From contig CM040117.1 of assembly GCA_022559845.1 (NCBI GenBank), positions 147,874,732-147,938,731 of the forward strand: DNA of 64,000 nucleotides, read 5' to 3'. The stretch comes from Amorphophallus konjac (Eukaryota > Streptophyta > Magnoliopsida > Alismatales > Araceae). This document shows positions 1-11,054 of the stretch, in pieces; the first letter of the stretch is position 1; each line of letters starts with the position of its first letter. The notes beneath the pieces were generated by a model. The model was not told the DNA's origin, did not search any database, and saw only the letters and a program-made list of their open reading frames with translations. The translations under genes were made by a program, and so were the position numbers.

Positions 1-65
1 CCTCCCGAGGATCGCGGAGGAAATTTTTCATAATTTTCTGAATTTCTAGAATTTTTGGGTTTTTC

Positions 66-76
66 TATATATATTA
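66..76 (+). promoter_or_regulatory. TATA-like element of family S LTR
   Basis: TATATATATTA followed within 10 bases by a CT-rich tract (about 79-150), the usual layout of a plant LTR promoter and leader. It supports + orientation of this LTR. The start site is not determined. Confidence 0.45.
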
Positions 77-373
77 ACCCTTTTCTCTCTCCCCCTCTCA
101 TTCTCTCTTTCTCACTCTCTCTCATCTCTTTCTCTCCCCCTCTCCCCGAGCGGCCGATGGTGGCAGAGGAGGGTGAGGCGGCGATGGCCGGAGGTGTGGA
201 ACGGGGGACGGGTCGAGGATCGAGGGTCGGTGGCGCGTGGAAGCTCGGCCGCGGGTTCGTGGAGCGGCGAGGGTTTCACGGCGTTTTCTTCGTGGATCGG
301 CGTCCACGGCGCGTCGTTCCCTCGGTAGAGGTAGGGAGATGGACCCCCAGCTCGTGCTGTTCCTTTCCCGCGA

Positions 374-727
374 GTTTCGTAGGCCGTGGTGAGCCGAGCG
401 GGCTAATCGGGGAGATTTGGGGAAAAACTCCATGTTTTGGGGTTGTGAGCTGATCTAACGTTTCATTGCATTTTTGGCCGATCTGAGGCCATAGATGCAT
501 GCTAGGGGTTATTTGGGGGCTTCCCCCTTGTTTTCCCCCTCTTCCGTGGAGTTTCGTAGGCCGTGGTGAGCCGAGCGGGCTAATCGGGGAGATTTGGGGA
601 AAAACTCCATGTTTTGGGGTTGTGAGCTGATCTAACGTTTCATTGCGTTTTTGGCCGATCTGAGGCCATAGATGCATGCTAGGGGTTATTTGGGGGCTTC
701 CCCCTTGTTTTCCCCCTCTTCCGTGGA
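374..727 (+). repeat. 177-bp direct tandem duplication inside the LTR
   Basis: 374-550 and 551-727 are head-to-tail copies with almost no differences (one clear change: GCATTT versus GCGTTT). The solo relative at 31586-35294 shows no such duplication, so it arose in this copy or sub-lineage. Confidence 0.9.
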
Positions 728-785
728 GGTATGGGGGCGTGGGACGTTTTTCGGGTCGTTTCCCGCCGTTTCGCGCTCGCACGGG

Positions 786-1345
786 TGTGACGGTCCTTCC
801 AGTGACTGTCACAGCCTGTGACGCCCCAGGGTGGGTGCGTCACAGGGCCCGTTAGCCTTTTGGTGATTTGTGGGTGTGACAATCCCTCGATAGACTGCCA
901 CGGCACTGTGACGCGCCTGGGTTGGACCATCAGGGATGATCTGACCGTTGGCTTCCGTTAGTTGATTCTGACCGTTCGGGGTCAAGGCCTATGACGCACC
1001 AAGGCTGGCGCATCACAGCCTTGTAACGCCCCTGTGTGGGTGCGTCAGAGCGGACGCGTACCCACCTTGTAATGCACCAGAGTTGGTCCGTTATAGCCTG
1101 TGACGCACCGAGCAGGACGCGTCACAGTTGGTTTCATCTTGTCTTGTGACGCATCAGGGCTGGCGCGTTACAAGCTGTAACGCACCAGGGCTGGGGCGTC
1201 AGAGACTGTGACGCACCGGGTTAGGCGCGTCACACCCAACTTTGCACCGAGCATCTGACGGCCCTTTATTGGTGCGTCAGAATGGTTGTGACGGTCGAGA
1301 CTTGGACCGTTACAGACTGTGACGGCCCAAGGTTAGACCGTCAGG
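786..1345 (+). repeat. Array of about fourteen 28-nt imperfect palindromes
   Basis: Units of 28 nt, each with 10-nt arms and an 8-nt loop, typically TGTGACGCAC ... GTGCGTCACA; examples at 786-813, 817-844, 1207-1234, 1287-1314 and 1318-1345. The arms differ between units in a paired way: for example GACGGTC pairs with GACCGTT at 1287-1314, and GACGCAC-type arms pair with GCGCGTC elsewhere. Units are separated by a few to about 40 bases, so this is not a simple tandem repeat. Confidence 0.85.
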
Positions 1346-3203
1346 CTCTGTGTGGTGCCGAGATGAGTTTTCGTGTTCTCCGCTATCGCTTCACGTTGTG
1401 TCGGTCCCTAGTCGACCCGATCGCGACCCAATGGTCGACTCGCAGTCTCGTGAATGCCCCAGACACCCGTGGGATTCTGTGTCCGTGTTTTGAGGGTGCC
1501 AGGAGGATCGTGCTTTCTCGTTTAGCGTGCCCGTGGGTTTAAGAGTCCAGGTGACTTCACGTGTGTCGGGCTTTCGTGTTATGCTAGACCGAGTCACCGT
1601 GTGTCGGTGGGGTGCGGTGGGGTCTCCCCCGCATGTCGTGAGTTTTCCTGGAAGATGATTCCCGAGTGGGCCATGTGTTTGGCCTTAGACTGTGAGTCCA
1701 GTTATCGGCGTGGCAGCTTATGCGTTGCCCTGGGAATCATGCTTCTGTGCTTTCCTCGTAGGCCACGCGTATGGCCTTGGACTGCGAGTCCAGTTGCCCA
1801 GCCTGGGGCTGGAGCATTCCCGCCTTTACCTGAGAGTGGGATTTAGTTTGGCGGCCTGTGAGCTACCTTGGGAACCGTGTTTTCGCATTTCTGTGTGGCC
1901 GGGCGTGCGGCCGGTGGACTGTGAGTCCCATTTCTTCTCCGACTGTGGTCACCGTGCGACGGTACCGGTACGTGGGACGGTCCCCGTACTTCGTCGGGTT
2001 CGGACATTATTTTCCGTTGACTTGAGAGTCTACTCCGTGACCCTCCACTAGTCGTAGCATGCCTGCACGCGAGTGGACCCACTAGGGAGTGGTGGAGAGG
2101 CTACCCTGAGGATGGTTTTTAGGCTCGATTCCGTAGGGCCCCTTGCCTTTGCTACCAGAGTCCGGTGGGGGGAAAACCAGCTAGAGGACCCGACCTAGAG
2201 CAGATGGTCGGTGTGTGCACACGTGGTTGGGGGTGGTTGGACCCACGTCGACGGGCGTGACCCCAGCTAGTCACTTGTTGTGGTCACTTGTACGGTGTCT
2301 CAGTTCCCGCTGGGCCTGAGGGAGACACCTGAGGTGCGGACTAAGACATCAGTGGACGCATTCGGCCTTACTTCTAGTGAGAGGTACTCCTGTTCTGGAC
2401 AGTGAGTGATAGACTGTCAGTTTTCGTGACTTTGACCTTCGGGTTTTTGGTCGTGTCGACCGTTGAGTTTTGGGTTGTTTCACCGTGGCGCGTGTGTTGG
2501 TTTTCGCGCCGTGAGACTAGTGCTAGTGGCTTTACCGAGGTTGCGTCTTGTCGTGCGGTACCCGTGACCAGGTGTCAGAGTTGCACTTTGGACAGCGTGT
2601 CCACGTTGGCCGTATTCTGGGAGACAGGCCTCTACGGCGTGGTTGCCGTGGGTTTTTACTTCGGTAAGCGGTACTAGTGTAGTTCGGTAGCCCCCACCGT
2701 GAGCTCGGGGTGTGTTTCTAGTACAGTAGGAGCAGTTGTAGTGCCGAGTTTCGACCGGCCACCGGGTTTACTGTTCCTACTGTTGCGGTTGCTCTTGTAG
2801 CCTTCCTTTCTGCTACCGCCGTTGTTTCTGATTGGGGTTCTGCGGGATCCCTGCTGATTCTCTGTTTTGGAGACTCATTCCCTACTTTTCAGGTGTGGCG
2901 GTTCTTCTTCCTCGAGATTCGAGGGCGCGGTGCGGAGGTTCTCAGTTGCCAGCTCATCGGGCCGAGTGTTCACTCAGCATGTGGTATATTTTTACTACTT
3001 TAGACTGTACTTTCTGTTGGACTGGACTCTGTTGTAGCTGTAGTTATTTATTTATTTCTGTTAATTGTTGTCCTGCTTTATTTCCTATTTCTTTGTGCCT
3101 CCACACTCCTTTTAGCCCTTTCGAGTCCTTCCGGCTCGTGGGCGGCGGTTCGAGTCTCGGGTTATCGGGTCTCTCCCGGTAATCGGATTCTTGGGTCGTT
3201 ACA

Positions 3204-3540
3204 GATCTGGTTTATGATAAGAAATCCGCCTATTGCGACAATTAATGTCCGCATAATGGTCACAAAGCCACTCTACTTCTAAGATGGCATCACGGCCTTC
3301 CATGTCAAGGCATACGAGGTTTGTAGGGATATTGTCACCTTCTATGATAACCTCACTATCGGGGAAATAAGTTGTAAGTTCTGTTCCAGAACCTAAGGGT
3401 GTAGTTATAGATAAACTCGAAGGTAACAGAATAGGTAAAATTGGCAAGGTTTTAGTAAAAGCGCTAGAAATAAAGGAATGAGAAGCACCAGTATCAAATA
3501 ACATAAATGCAGGATGTGAATAAATTTGAATGGTACCTTC
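3204..3540 (-). pseudogene. Chromovirus C aspartic protease fragment (gag-pol interior)
   Basis: The minus-strand open frame contains a retropepsin-like active site DTGASHSFI at about residues 37-45 of the visible fragment, with hydrophobic flanks and a second conserved block (DAILEVEWL). This is the protease of a Ty3/gypsy element, expected between gag and reverse transcriptase. On its upstream side (3536-3540) it is cut by Tat1. The frame continues at 14755 in the gag piece when Tat1 and one CCTTC copy are ignored. On its downstream side it is cut at 3203 by the family S LTR; reverse transcriptase and integrase would lie left of the window. The frame is open here, but the gag portion has stops. 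Confidence 0.85.
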
Positions 3541-4320
3541 TGGAGAGGGGTATTTCTGTAGCCCATCTAAGAGCAGCCAAACTAAGTCCATCAGGACCAA
3601 ACGAGGCTCAGTTCATCCAAGTGACAGCCCCATAGGGCCCACTTAGGCTAAAAAGCCCAATAAGATTACTCGGGATCTCATCCTTCCTCGGCGGCCCTTA
3701 GGCTCGGAAGGCCCGAGCGTCGGTCAGAACGGAGGAAGACCCATGCCCGAGTTATCCCCTCATCGGGATAGAGGCAAGCGCTCTGCACCCACTCCGACCT
3801 GACTTCATCCGAGCTATGCCTATCGCCCGAACAGGGTTGGCACCTTTTATGCTCGGACCGACCGATGATTGCTTATCGGCGCTGCCGTTGAGAGCCCTTT
3901 ATGAGCAGGAGTTTATGAGGATAAGAGACCTATGATCCCTCAAGGACGTAAAGATCCCACGATGAGGACGTAAAGATCCCACGATGAGGACGTAACTCCC
4001 GCCTGAAACTCCTCCGCTTACGGGACTCATAAGGTGAGCACACTATATAAACCTGGGACTCCCTCCAGTGTAAGGTAAGGGCAATACACGCCTAAAATCC
4101 CCTGAGCAGGAACCACTTCACCACCTTGGTGTAGGGGGATCTCGTGCACCTCTTTCTACCTCCCTCCTTATCTTCCACCATTGCTCTACTGACTTAAGCA
4201 TCAGAGGGTTTTCCCCAGGGAATCTCCCCTGGGCCCCCTGATCCGTTTCCCTTTCTCTACAGTTCACTGTTCGGTGATCATCTACCCAGCTCAGGAGCCG
4301 CGCGAGATCACGCCCCTTCA
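3541..4320 (+). repeat. Tat1 5' LTR
   Basis: Begins TGGAGAGGGG and ends CGCCCCTTCA; the partner at 13971-14750 has the same length. Setting the left edge at 3541 rather than at TGTAGCCC (3557) is required by the CCTTC duplication and by the same start after the purine tract of the other copy. A 22-bp motif (GGACGTAAAGATCCCACGAT core) is repeated at about 3941-4000. Confidence 0.9.
4037..4047 (+). promoter_or_regulatory. Tat1 LTR TATA box
   Basis: CACTATATAAACC in the LTR, about 280 bases before the LTR end. It is repeated at the equivalent place in the 3' LTR (about 14470). Confidence 0.65.
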
Positions 4321-4322
4321 TC

Positions 4323-4340
4323 TGGCGCAGTCTGTGGGAA
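4323..4340 (+). other. Tat1 primer-binding site
   Basis: TGGCGCAGTCTGTGGGAA begins two bases after the 5' LTR, where the tRNA primer pairs. TGGCGC starts are common in Tat/Athila elements. The matching tRNA was not determined. Confidence 0.7.
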
Positions 4341-4357
4341 ACGACCAAAGAGCCAGT

Positions 4358-5813
4358 ATGGTGCGAAGAAGTTCAGGGAGGAGGTCCGCCGGCGATAGGG
4401 GAAAGACCATGGTGGCGGCGGGAGAAGGTCCTTCTCAAGCCTCCCAAAATCCCCCCTCCAATGCCAGCACCCCCGCCGACGGACCACCCCCTCCCGCCAC
4501 CGCGGTAGGGGTACCGCTTAATGGCAGCGCCGACGCCTTCCAAGGCCTCAACGTAAAACTGGATGTCTTCATGGAACTCATGAGGACTCACGCGGCCAGG
4601 GATGGAAGGTCACGCGCCCCTCCAAAAAGCCCCCCCCTGCGAGAACATGTCCCAGTACACCACCGGAGGTCACTTCACCCTCCGAGGGCAGCAGCTTATT
4701 CGCAACAAAGTAGGAGGACCCTCACAAGCCCCCCCTCCGGAGCAAGAGGCCTCCTCCACACCGAAATGGGGTAAGCATGGGGCACGCCGTCCACTCCCGG
4801 AGACCGAAGTCCCCAGGGAGCGCCAGGACAGCCTGCCATCACGCCCCCTCAGCCCTACGGCGCAACAACAGCCGGAGTTGTCCCTCCGTCTACGAGAGTT
4901 CGACAGGCGCTTCGCAGCACAGGAGCGCGCCTTACGAGCCTTGCAGAAGACCTCTCTACCAGAGGACGAGGAGAGATCCCCGTTCTCTGACCATGTCTTG
5001 AAGGCCGAGGTATCTCCCAGAACCTTCATCCCGACCTTCAAGCCCTACGACGGCCAGGGCGACCCGGCCGACCACTTCGACAGCTTCGATGCCCTGATGA
5101 CCCTTCATGGAGCGTCCGACGCCATCAAATGCCGAGCCTTTGCGACCACCTTGGTCCAAGGTGCCCAAGCATGGTTCCGGGCCCTCGCCCCCAGATCCAT
5201 CCGAGACTTCAAGCAGTTTGGGCAAGTATTCAAGGAGAGTTTCACCGGCAGCGGCCCCCCGAGGTCGGTAGCGGGGCTTTTGGCTCTCAAACAGGCGCAA
5301 GGGGAGAGACTCCGAGTCTACATCAACCGATTTAAATCAGAGGCCCTGAGAATCCCCCGCCTAGATGTAGCCTCGGCCATAACCGCGCTGACCAGAGGCA
5401 CCCGGGATGAGAACCTCCGCCGCGAACTTGTCCTCCACCCTCCCTCGACTCCTACCGAGCTAGTGACTCTAGCATTACGCCATGCTGAGTGCGAAGAAGT
5501 TCTCAGCGCATACCGAGGCGCAACCAGCTCGGGTCGGAAGGGGGACAAGAAGCGAGCACCCGAGTCAAGCTCGGGCCAAGGAAAGAGGCAGAACCGAGAG
5601 GGGGAGCACAAAGAACCGTCCAGGAAGTACGAGCGGTACACTCCCCTAACCGCTCCAGTATACGAGATATATGAAGACATCAAAGGCTCGGGCCTCCTCC
5701 GCCAACCTGAGCCAATGAGGTCGAAAAGCCGCAATCGCAGCAAACATTGCCTGTTCCACAGCGATCACGGGCATCACACCGGTGATCGCCATCAGCTCCA
5801 GGATGAGATCTAG
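4358..5813 (+). pseudogene. Tat1 gag (frameshifted)
   Basis: The capsid/nucleocapsid precursor. The natural start is ATG 4358. The N-terminal frame (proline-rich, ending near FMELMRTHAARD) is lost near 4600 and continues in another frame to the stop at 5811-5813, so there is a frameshift. The second part holds the retrotransposon gag domain: AWFRALAPRSIRDFKQF, then LKQAQGERLRVYINRF. Its end has a zinc-knuckle-like block (CLFHSDHGHHTGD) in which the last expected cysteine reads as arginine. The in-frame TAG at 5811 separates it from pol, which would otherwise continue in the same frame. Confidence 0.85.
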
Positions 5814-8800
5814 CGCCTCGTCCGCCAGGGACACCTGTCCCGATTTGTGGCCTGGCAAAAGGAGGACCGAGGCGCCCCAGAGGAAATCGACAACGCCCCT
5901 CGCGGGGTCCATATCAATGTCATCACTGAAGGAGCTGCATCGGGAGGAGACAGTGGCCGAGGAAGGAAGCATCATGCTGAGCGGGTGAGCTGAGCCATCG
6001 AGCCTCCCAAGGCCCCGCCGAGTGAGCCTCAGGTCATAGTCTTCTCCAACCGAGACCTGGAAGGGATGACCACCCCGCATGACGACGCCCTAGTCATATC
6101 GGCAACAATAAACCATTGTAATGTAGACATAATTCTAGTTGACAATGGAAGTGCCCCCGATGTATTATCCTATGAATGTGTCCTTAAGATGGGGGAGGAT
6201 CCATCTAAACTCCACCCTCCGAACCCCCCTGTGCGGGTTCAATGGCCATGCCACTTATCCCGAGGGAGCCCTCAGCCTATCGGTTACTCTTGGCACCCCA
6301 CCCAAAACTGTTACGGTTATGACAGACTTCATAGTGATCAAGGGTATGATAGCGTACAATGCAATCTTCGGCCGAGGGGTCCTCAGCCGAACGAAAGCAG
6401 TGCCTTCTACCTATCACCAAAAGATGAAGTTCCCCACCAAAAATGGGTTGGGGGAAGTCCGAGGCAACCAGGCCATGGCCTGAAGGTGCTATAATATCTC
6501 GGTTGAAGCCACAAGGCCAGACGGGAAGAACAAGGGCCCCCGAAAAGTCGAGGAAAAATCCGCAACCGCCGAGCCTGGAGGCGAATTGCTAGCGGTTTTC
6601 CTAAATGACGACCCGACCCTGGGAGTAAATATTGTAGCCGACCTAACATCTGAAGCCCAACAGCAATACAAAGAGTTTCTTTCCGCGTACGTCCGAGTCT
6701 TTGCATGGTCTGATGATCAACTCCCTGAGATACCAGAGGAGACGGTGATGCATAAGCTCAACCTCGATCCAACCATCAAAGCCGTACAACAGCGCAGAAG
6801 GAAGCACGCGCTAGAGAAGCAGGCGATCATCAAGGAGCAAGTCACCAAGGGGCAAAAGACTGGTCATTTCAGACCGGTCCTGTACCCGACATGGCTGGCT
6901 AATGTCGTCCTGGTACCAAAAGCTTCGGGAAAGTGACGAATGTGCGTGGACTTCACCAACTTGAACAAGTCCACTCCAAAGGACTGCTATCCGTTACCGA
7001 GCATCGACCAACTGGTTGACACAACCTCGGGCAACGAAGTGCTAAGCTTCCTAGACGCCTATTCAGGTTACCATCAGATCAGAATGGCACCCCAAAGACA
7101 TCGAGATGACCGCCTTTATCACCGACTTCGGCGTACACTACTACACCCGGATGCCTTTCGGGTTAAAGAACGTTGAAGCCACGTACCAGAGGCTGGTCAA
7201 TCATATGTTTGAGGGACAACTCGGTCGGAACGTCGAGGCCTATATCGACGACATGCTCGTGAAGACCCCCAAGGCCGAGGACCACTTCGCCGACCTAGCG
7301 GAAACCTTCGACACCCTCCTAAAGTACAACATGAAGCTCAACCCTACCAAGTGCGCCTTCGGAGTAAGGTCTGAGAAATTCTTGGGCTTCTTAGTCACCC
7401 AGCATGGGATCGAGGCCAACCCCGACAAGGTCCAGGCCATCCTGGACATGCGCCCACCCACCGGCATCAAAGATGTTCAACGCCTTACCGGGCGCATTGT
7501 CGCGCTCAGCAGATTCCTGTCCCGCGCGGCTGAGCGATGCCTACCCTTCTTCAAACTGTTGAGGGGGCCTAAAATGGCATCTGCTACATTCGCATGGGAT
7601 GAGGAATGCTGAAAAGCATTCACCGAGCTTAAGGAGTTCCTGGCTTCGCCTCCGGTGCTTTCCAAGCCCGTACTAAGTGAAACATTGCATCTCTATCTCT
7701 CGGTAACTCCATCTACAGTTAGCTCGGTCCTAGTCAGAAATGACTCGAGAGTCGAGAGACCGGTCTACTACACCAGCAAGGTGCTCAATGAGGCTGAAAG
7801 AAGGTACCCCGCAACCGAGAGACTCATGCTAGCGTTGGTTACCTCGGCCAAGCACCTCCGACCCTATTTCCAAGGGCACTCCATCACCGTGCTGACCGGC
7901 GAACCATTGAAGAGGATCCTCGCTCACCCTGAAGCCTCGGGACGCCTCGTCAAGTGGGCCATCATGCTCGGGGCCTACGATATATCGTATCGGCCTCGCT
8001 CGGCTATTAAAGGCCAGGCGCTCGCTGACTTCATCGCCGAGAGCACCATCCCGACTGAAGAAAGATCTCTGTCCGCGCCCGGGCCGACCTGGGAACTGTT
8101 CATCGACGGATCCTCCAATTCAGTCGGGAGCGGCGCCGGGATCCTCCTGAAGTCCCCCGAAGGAGAAGAGCTACAGTACGCCCTGAAGTTCAACTTCTAA
8201 GCATCTAACAACGCTTCCGAGTATGAGGCCCTCATATCGGGAGCCTGCATGGCCCGGCGGTTAGGGGCTGAGCGAGTCAGGATTCACGCTGACTCCCAGC
8301 TGGTCGCTAGCCAGGTCAACGGCAGTTATGAAGCTCGAGAAGCACCGATGATCAAATACCTCCAGCTGGTCAAGACCGTGGCACAACAGTTCGAGAGTTT
8401 TGAGGTAGTCCAAATAGCTCGGGAGGAAAACTCCTGAGCAGATGCCCTCTCTCGGCTGGCCTCCTCTCTTGACCCCAAGGGTACTCGATCGGTCCTTCTC
8501 GAAGAGCTAGAGCGGCCTAGCATCGATTCGGAGCTCCTAGCTGTTGACTGGGCCTCCCCAAGGGATTGGCGTACCCCGTACCTGTCGTGGCTCCAAGACT
8601 CTCAGGAGCCTCCCGACCCTCAGGAAGCCCGAAGATTGAAGTACCAAGCCCGACGATTCATCACTCTGGATGGCGCTCTCTACCGGAGATCCTTCTCCGG
8701 TCCTCTCCTGAAGTGCCTCAGCACCGACGAAGCCAACCGAGCGATCGAAGAAGTTCACGAAGGTCTGTGCAGAGCGCATTTAGGAGGTCGGTCGCTCGCC

Positions 8801-9802
8801 AGGATCTTGCTATGGCTAGGTTATTGGTGGCCCACTCTGCAGCGCGACTACTCGACCTACACACAACACTGTGACCGGTGCCAGTGATTTGACCACTTGG
8901 TCCACCAGCCAGCAACGGAGCTCATCACCCTAGCCAAGCCTTATCCTTTTCCTCGCTGGGGAATCGACATCCTCAGGCCATTCCCCACGGCCCAGGCCCA
9001 GAAGAAGTTCATTATCATCTCCATCGATTACTTCACTAAGTGGATCGAGGCCGAAGCCATAGCAAGGATCACCGAGACAGTCGTCTGGGATTTCATCTGG
9101 AAGTCGATCATCTATCGTTACGGCATCCCCCGGGTGATAGTAAGTGATAATGGTCAGCAATTTTATTCTCATTATTTTCGAGACCGATGTGCCGACCTAG
9201 GCATTCGTAATCACTTCACCTCGGTTGCCCACCCTCAGGCTAACGGGCTGGTCAAAAATGCCAATAAGGCTATCTTAAAAGGCATCAAGACTAGGCTCAG
9301 CAAAGCCAAGGGCAGCTGGCTTGAGGAATTGCCGAACGTACTTTGGTCACATAGAACGACTCCCAGAACGGCAACCGGTGAAAGCCCCTTTCAGCTGGTA
9401 AACGGTACTGAGGCCGTGATCCCGTTGGAGATTGGCAACCCCTCCCTCCGAGTCATCTGCTTCTCGTCTGAGGCAAACGACCAGAAACTGCTCGAAAACC
9501 TCGACCTAGCAGATGAAGTCCGAGAGATTGCCAGCATCCGAACAACGGAATACCGACGCCGCCTCACTCGATACTACAATGCCAAAGTCTGAGATAGACA
9601 CTTTCAACTGGGAGACTTCGTCCTCAGGAAAGCCGAAGCCTCTCGACCACTTGAGGCGGCGGGAAAGTTATCCCCTAATTGGGAAGGCCCCTACCGAGTG
9701 GTCGAGACGCTCGGAAAAGGAGCATACCGTCTATCCACGATGGAAGGAGAGCTCATCCCTCGGACTTGGAACGCAACTACACTATGCAAGTTCTACTTCT
9801 GA
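5814..9802 (+). pseudogene. Tat1 pol: protease, RT, two RNase H domains, integrase (decayed)
   Basis: Order on +: linker and protease (about 5814-6483; active site reads DNGSAPDVL instead of DSG/DTG, with a frame change near 6140); reverse transcriptase (about 6586-7612; PFGLKN block and YIDDM catalytic motif near 7243-7257, with a TGA at 6934 and a frameshift near 7105); RNase H (about 7613-8070); a second, plant-type RNase H (about 8086-8520; FIDGSSN start, TAA at 8198, TGA near 8436); integrase (about 8530-9802; HC/CC zinc finger ending CDRCQ, TGA at 8887, first Asp in WGIDIL, second Asp in SDNGQQF, TGA at 9590, end stop 9800-9802). The catalytic glutamate expected in the GLVE-like block reads lysine (GLVKNANK). 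It is non-functional, and most stops look like CGA to TGA or CAA to TAA changes. Confidence 0.88.
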
Positions 9803-11054
9803 ATACTGAGCATTGTGTAAACGACATGAGATGAAACAAAAGGCTCCTTTCTTTTATTCAAACAACTCGCTTGTACATCAGGAAGGCCGAAGCCAAGAAA
9901 ATACATGTCAAAAAAGTAAAAAATCCATCTGGCGCCACCGTATGAGCCCATCACTCGGCTGACTCGGTTGACCTTCCTGCGTCCAGCCACTGACTCTGCC
10001 TCGTGTAGAAATTGGCTCGGATAAAGGGTAGTCGACCCCGTTGACTCGAGCAGCTCGGGACAAAGGTGACAAAGGGATTAGGAAGGAGAAGGCTACCTTC
10101 CAAGTTGAACTTGGAAGAGGAAGGGGAGAGGGAACGCATATGTAAGCATTCTCCCCGCCAACCTGCCAACTCTTTGAAAAGAAGAGAGTGCAGGCACCTC
10201 CGAAGAGTGAAAGAAATGAGAAGAAGAGCAGAAGAGGGAAAAAGAGGCTGCGGGGGGGGAGAAAGAAACCAGCAGAGCTGGACGAGGAGGCAGGGGAAAG
10301 CCCGGAAGGGAGAGAGCTTAGTTGGCTTCCTCCTCCCCTCTATGAAGCGAGCAGGAAGGGACGGGCGACAGGGATGCCTAATGCCCCCATCCGTCCACCA
10401 TCTCGCCCCCCTGCAAGCGCTGTCGGAACTGATAAAAAGAATATGATGTGCCTCCACACGTCGGACCTTCTTTAAACCCATCCGCCGGCCGTCGGACCTC
10501 CTTCAAACTCGAAGCAGCAAGGACTCTCTACCCTCCGTCACCGGCAGTTTCATCTTCCGGGGAATCTTCCATGCTCCAAATGTAACGGCACAACGCTACA
10601 TGAAGAAAGAATGAGGAAAGACTGTCAGGGAAACCCCTAAGCGGTGGAGAGGAAGGGATGCCCTTCAGACCTTTTATAGGCGAAGGGAGGCTATTTACCT
10701 TAAATGATTCTCTCCTCGAAAACACGCTACAGGAATCTCTCCCTACGAACGGTCACCTCAAACTTCTCACTTTCCGCCCCAGCGGGATACACGAAGCGGC
10801 CAGGCATTAAAAGCATGAGAAAACGGAAAGACACCCTGTCAGACGCTCACCCAACCATCAGGCGAGATCCACGCAGAAAGTATCGGCTCTTTCCAACCAC
10901 TACAGATACGCTAAACAAAATACGGTAATGGCGATACGGAACAGTTAAGTCTTCATCATAACGCTATTGCCTTATCTATTTTCTACACAAAGGAGAAAGT
11001 TTTTTCTTCAAAAAGGAAAAAATATATACAAAAAGAGGAAGCACAACAGATACA
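9803..11054. other. Tat1 region between pol and antisense gene, no clear gene
   Basis: Purine-rich on + around 10060-10330, with short ORFs on both strands that match no family I recognise. A minus-strand TATAAAAG lies at 10671-10678. Reading minus from there gives a 15-codon ORF (MEDSPEDET...), not a convincing protein. Otherwise unassigned. Confidence 0.4.
10671..10678 (-). promoter_or_regulatory. Possible minus-strand TATA box in Tat1
   Basis: CTATAAAAGG on minus followed by pyrimidine-rich sequence (CATCCCTTCCTCTCC). It could drive a second antisense transcript toward pol. No product is identified. Confidence 0.3.

Larger units (their letters stand above)
1..3203 (+). mobile_element. LTR of family S, left end outside window
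   Basis: Long non-coding LTR of the same family as the complete solo LTR at 31586-35294. Both have a CT-rich tract near the left, an array of short palindromes in the first half, and a TGTA/TACA-type end; this copy ends GGGTCGTTACA at 3203. A TATA-like stretch followed by a CT-rich leader indicates + orientation. The ORFs here are low-complexity or in non-coding LTR sequence. It interrupts the protease frame of element C right after 3203, so it is an insertion into C. The expected 5-bp duplication would start GATCT (3204-3208), but the left flank lies outside the window. It may be a solo LTR or the 3' LTR of an element extending left. Confidence 0.8.

Noticed and set aside
276..812. 178-codon minus ORF with internal repeats
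   Set aside because: The repeat is the 177-bp LTR duplication read in frame (177 is divisible by three); it lies in LTR leader sequence.
786..1345. CRISPR-like array
   Set aside because: Units are palindromes with variable arms and irregular spacing in plant LTR DNA; no uniform repeat, no spacers of constant size, no cas genes.
3557..4320. Tat1 LTR starting at TGTAGCCC
   Set aside because: No target duplication fits this edge; starting at 3541 gives equal 780-bp LTRs and an exact CCTTC duplication.
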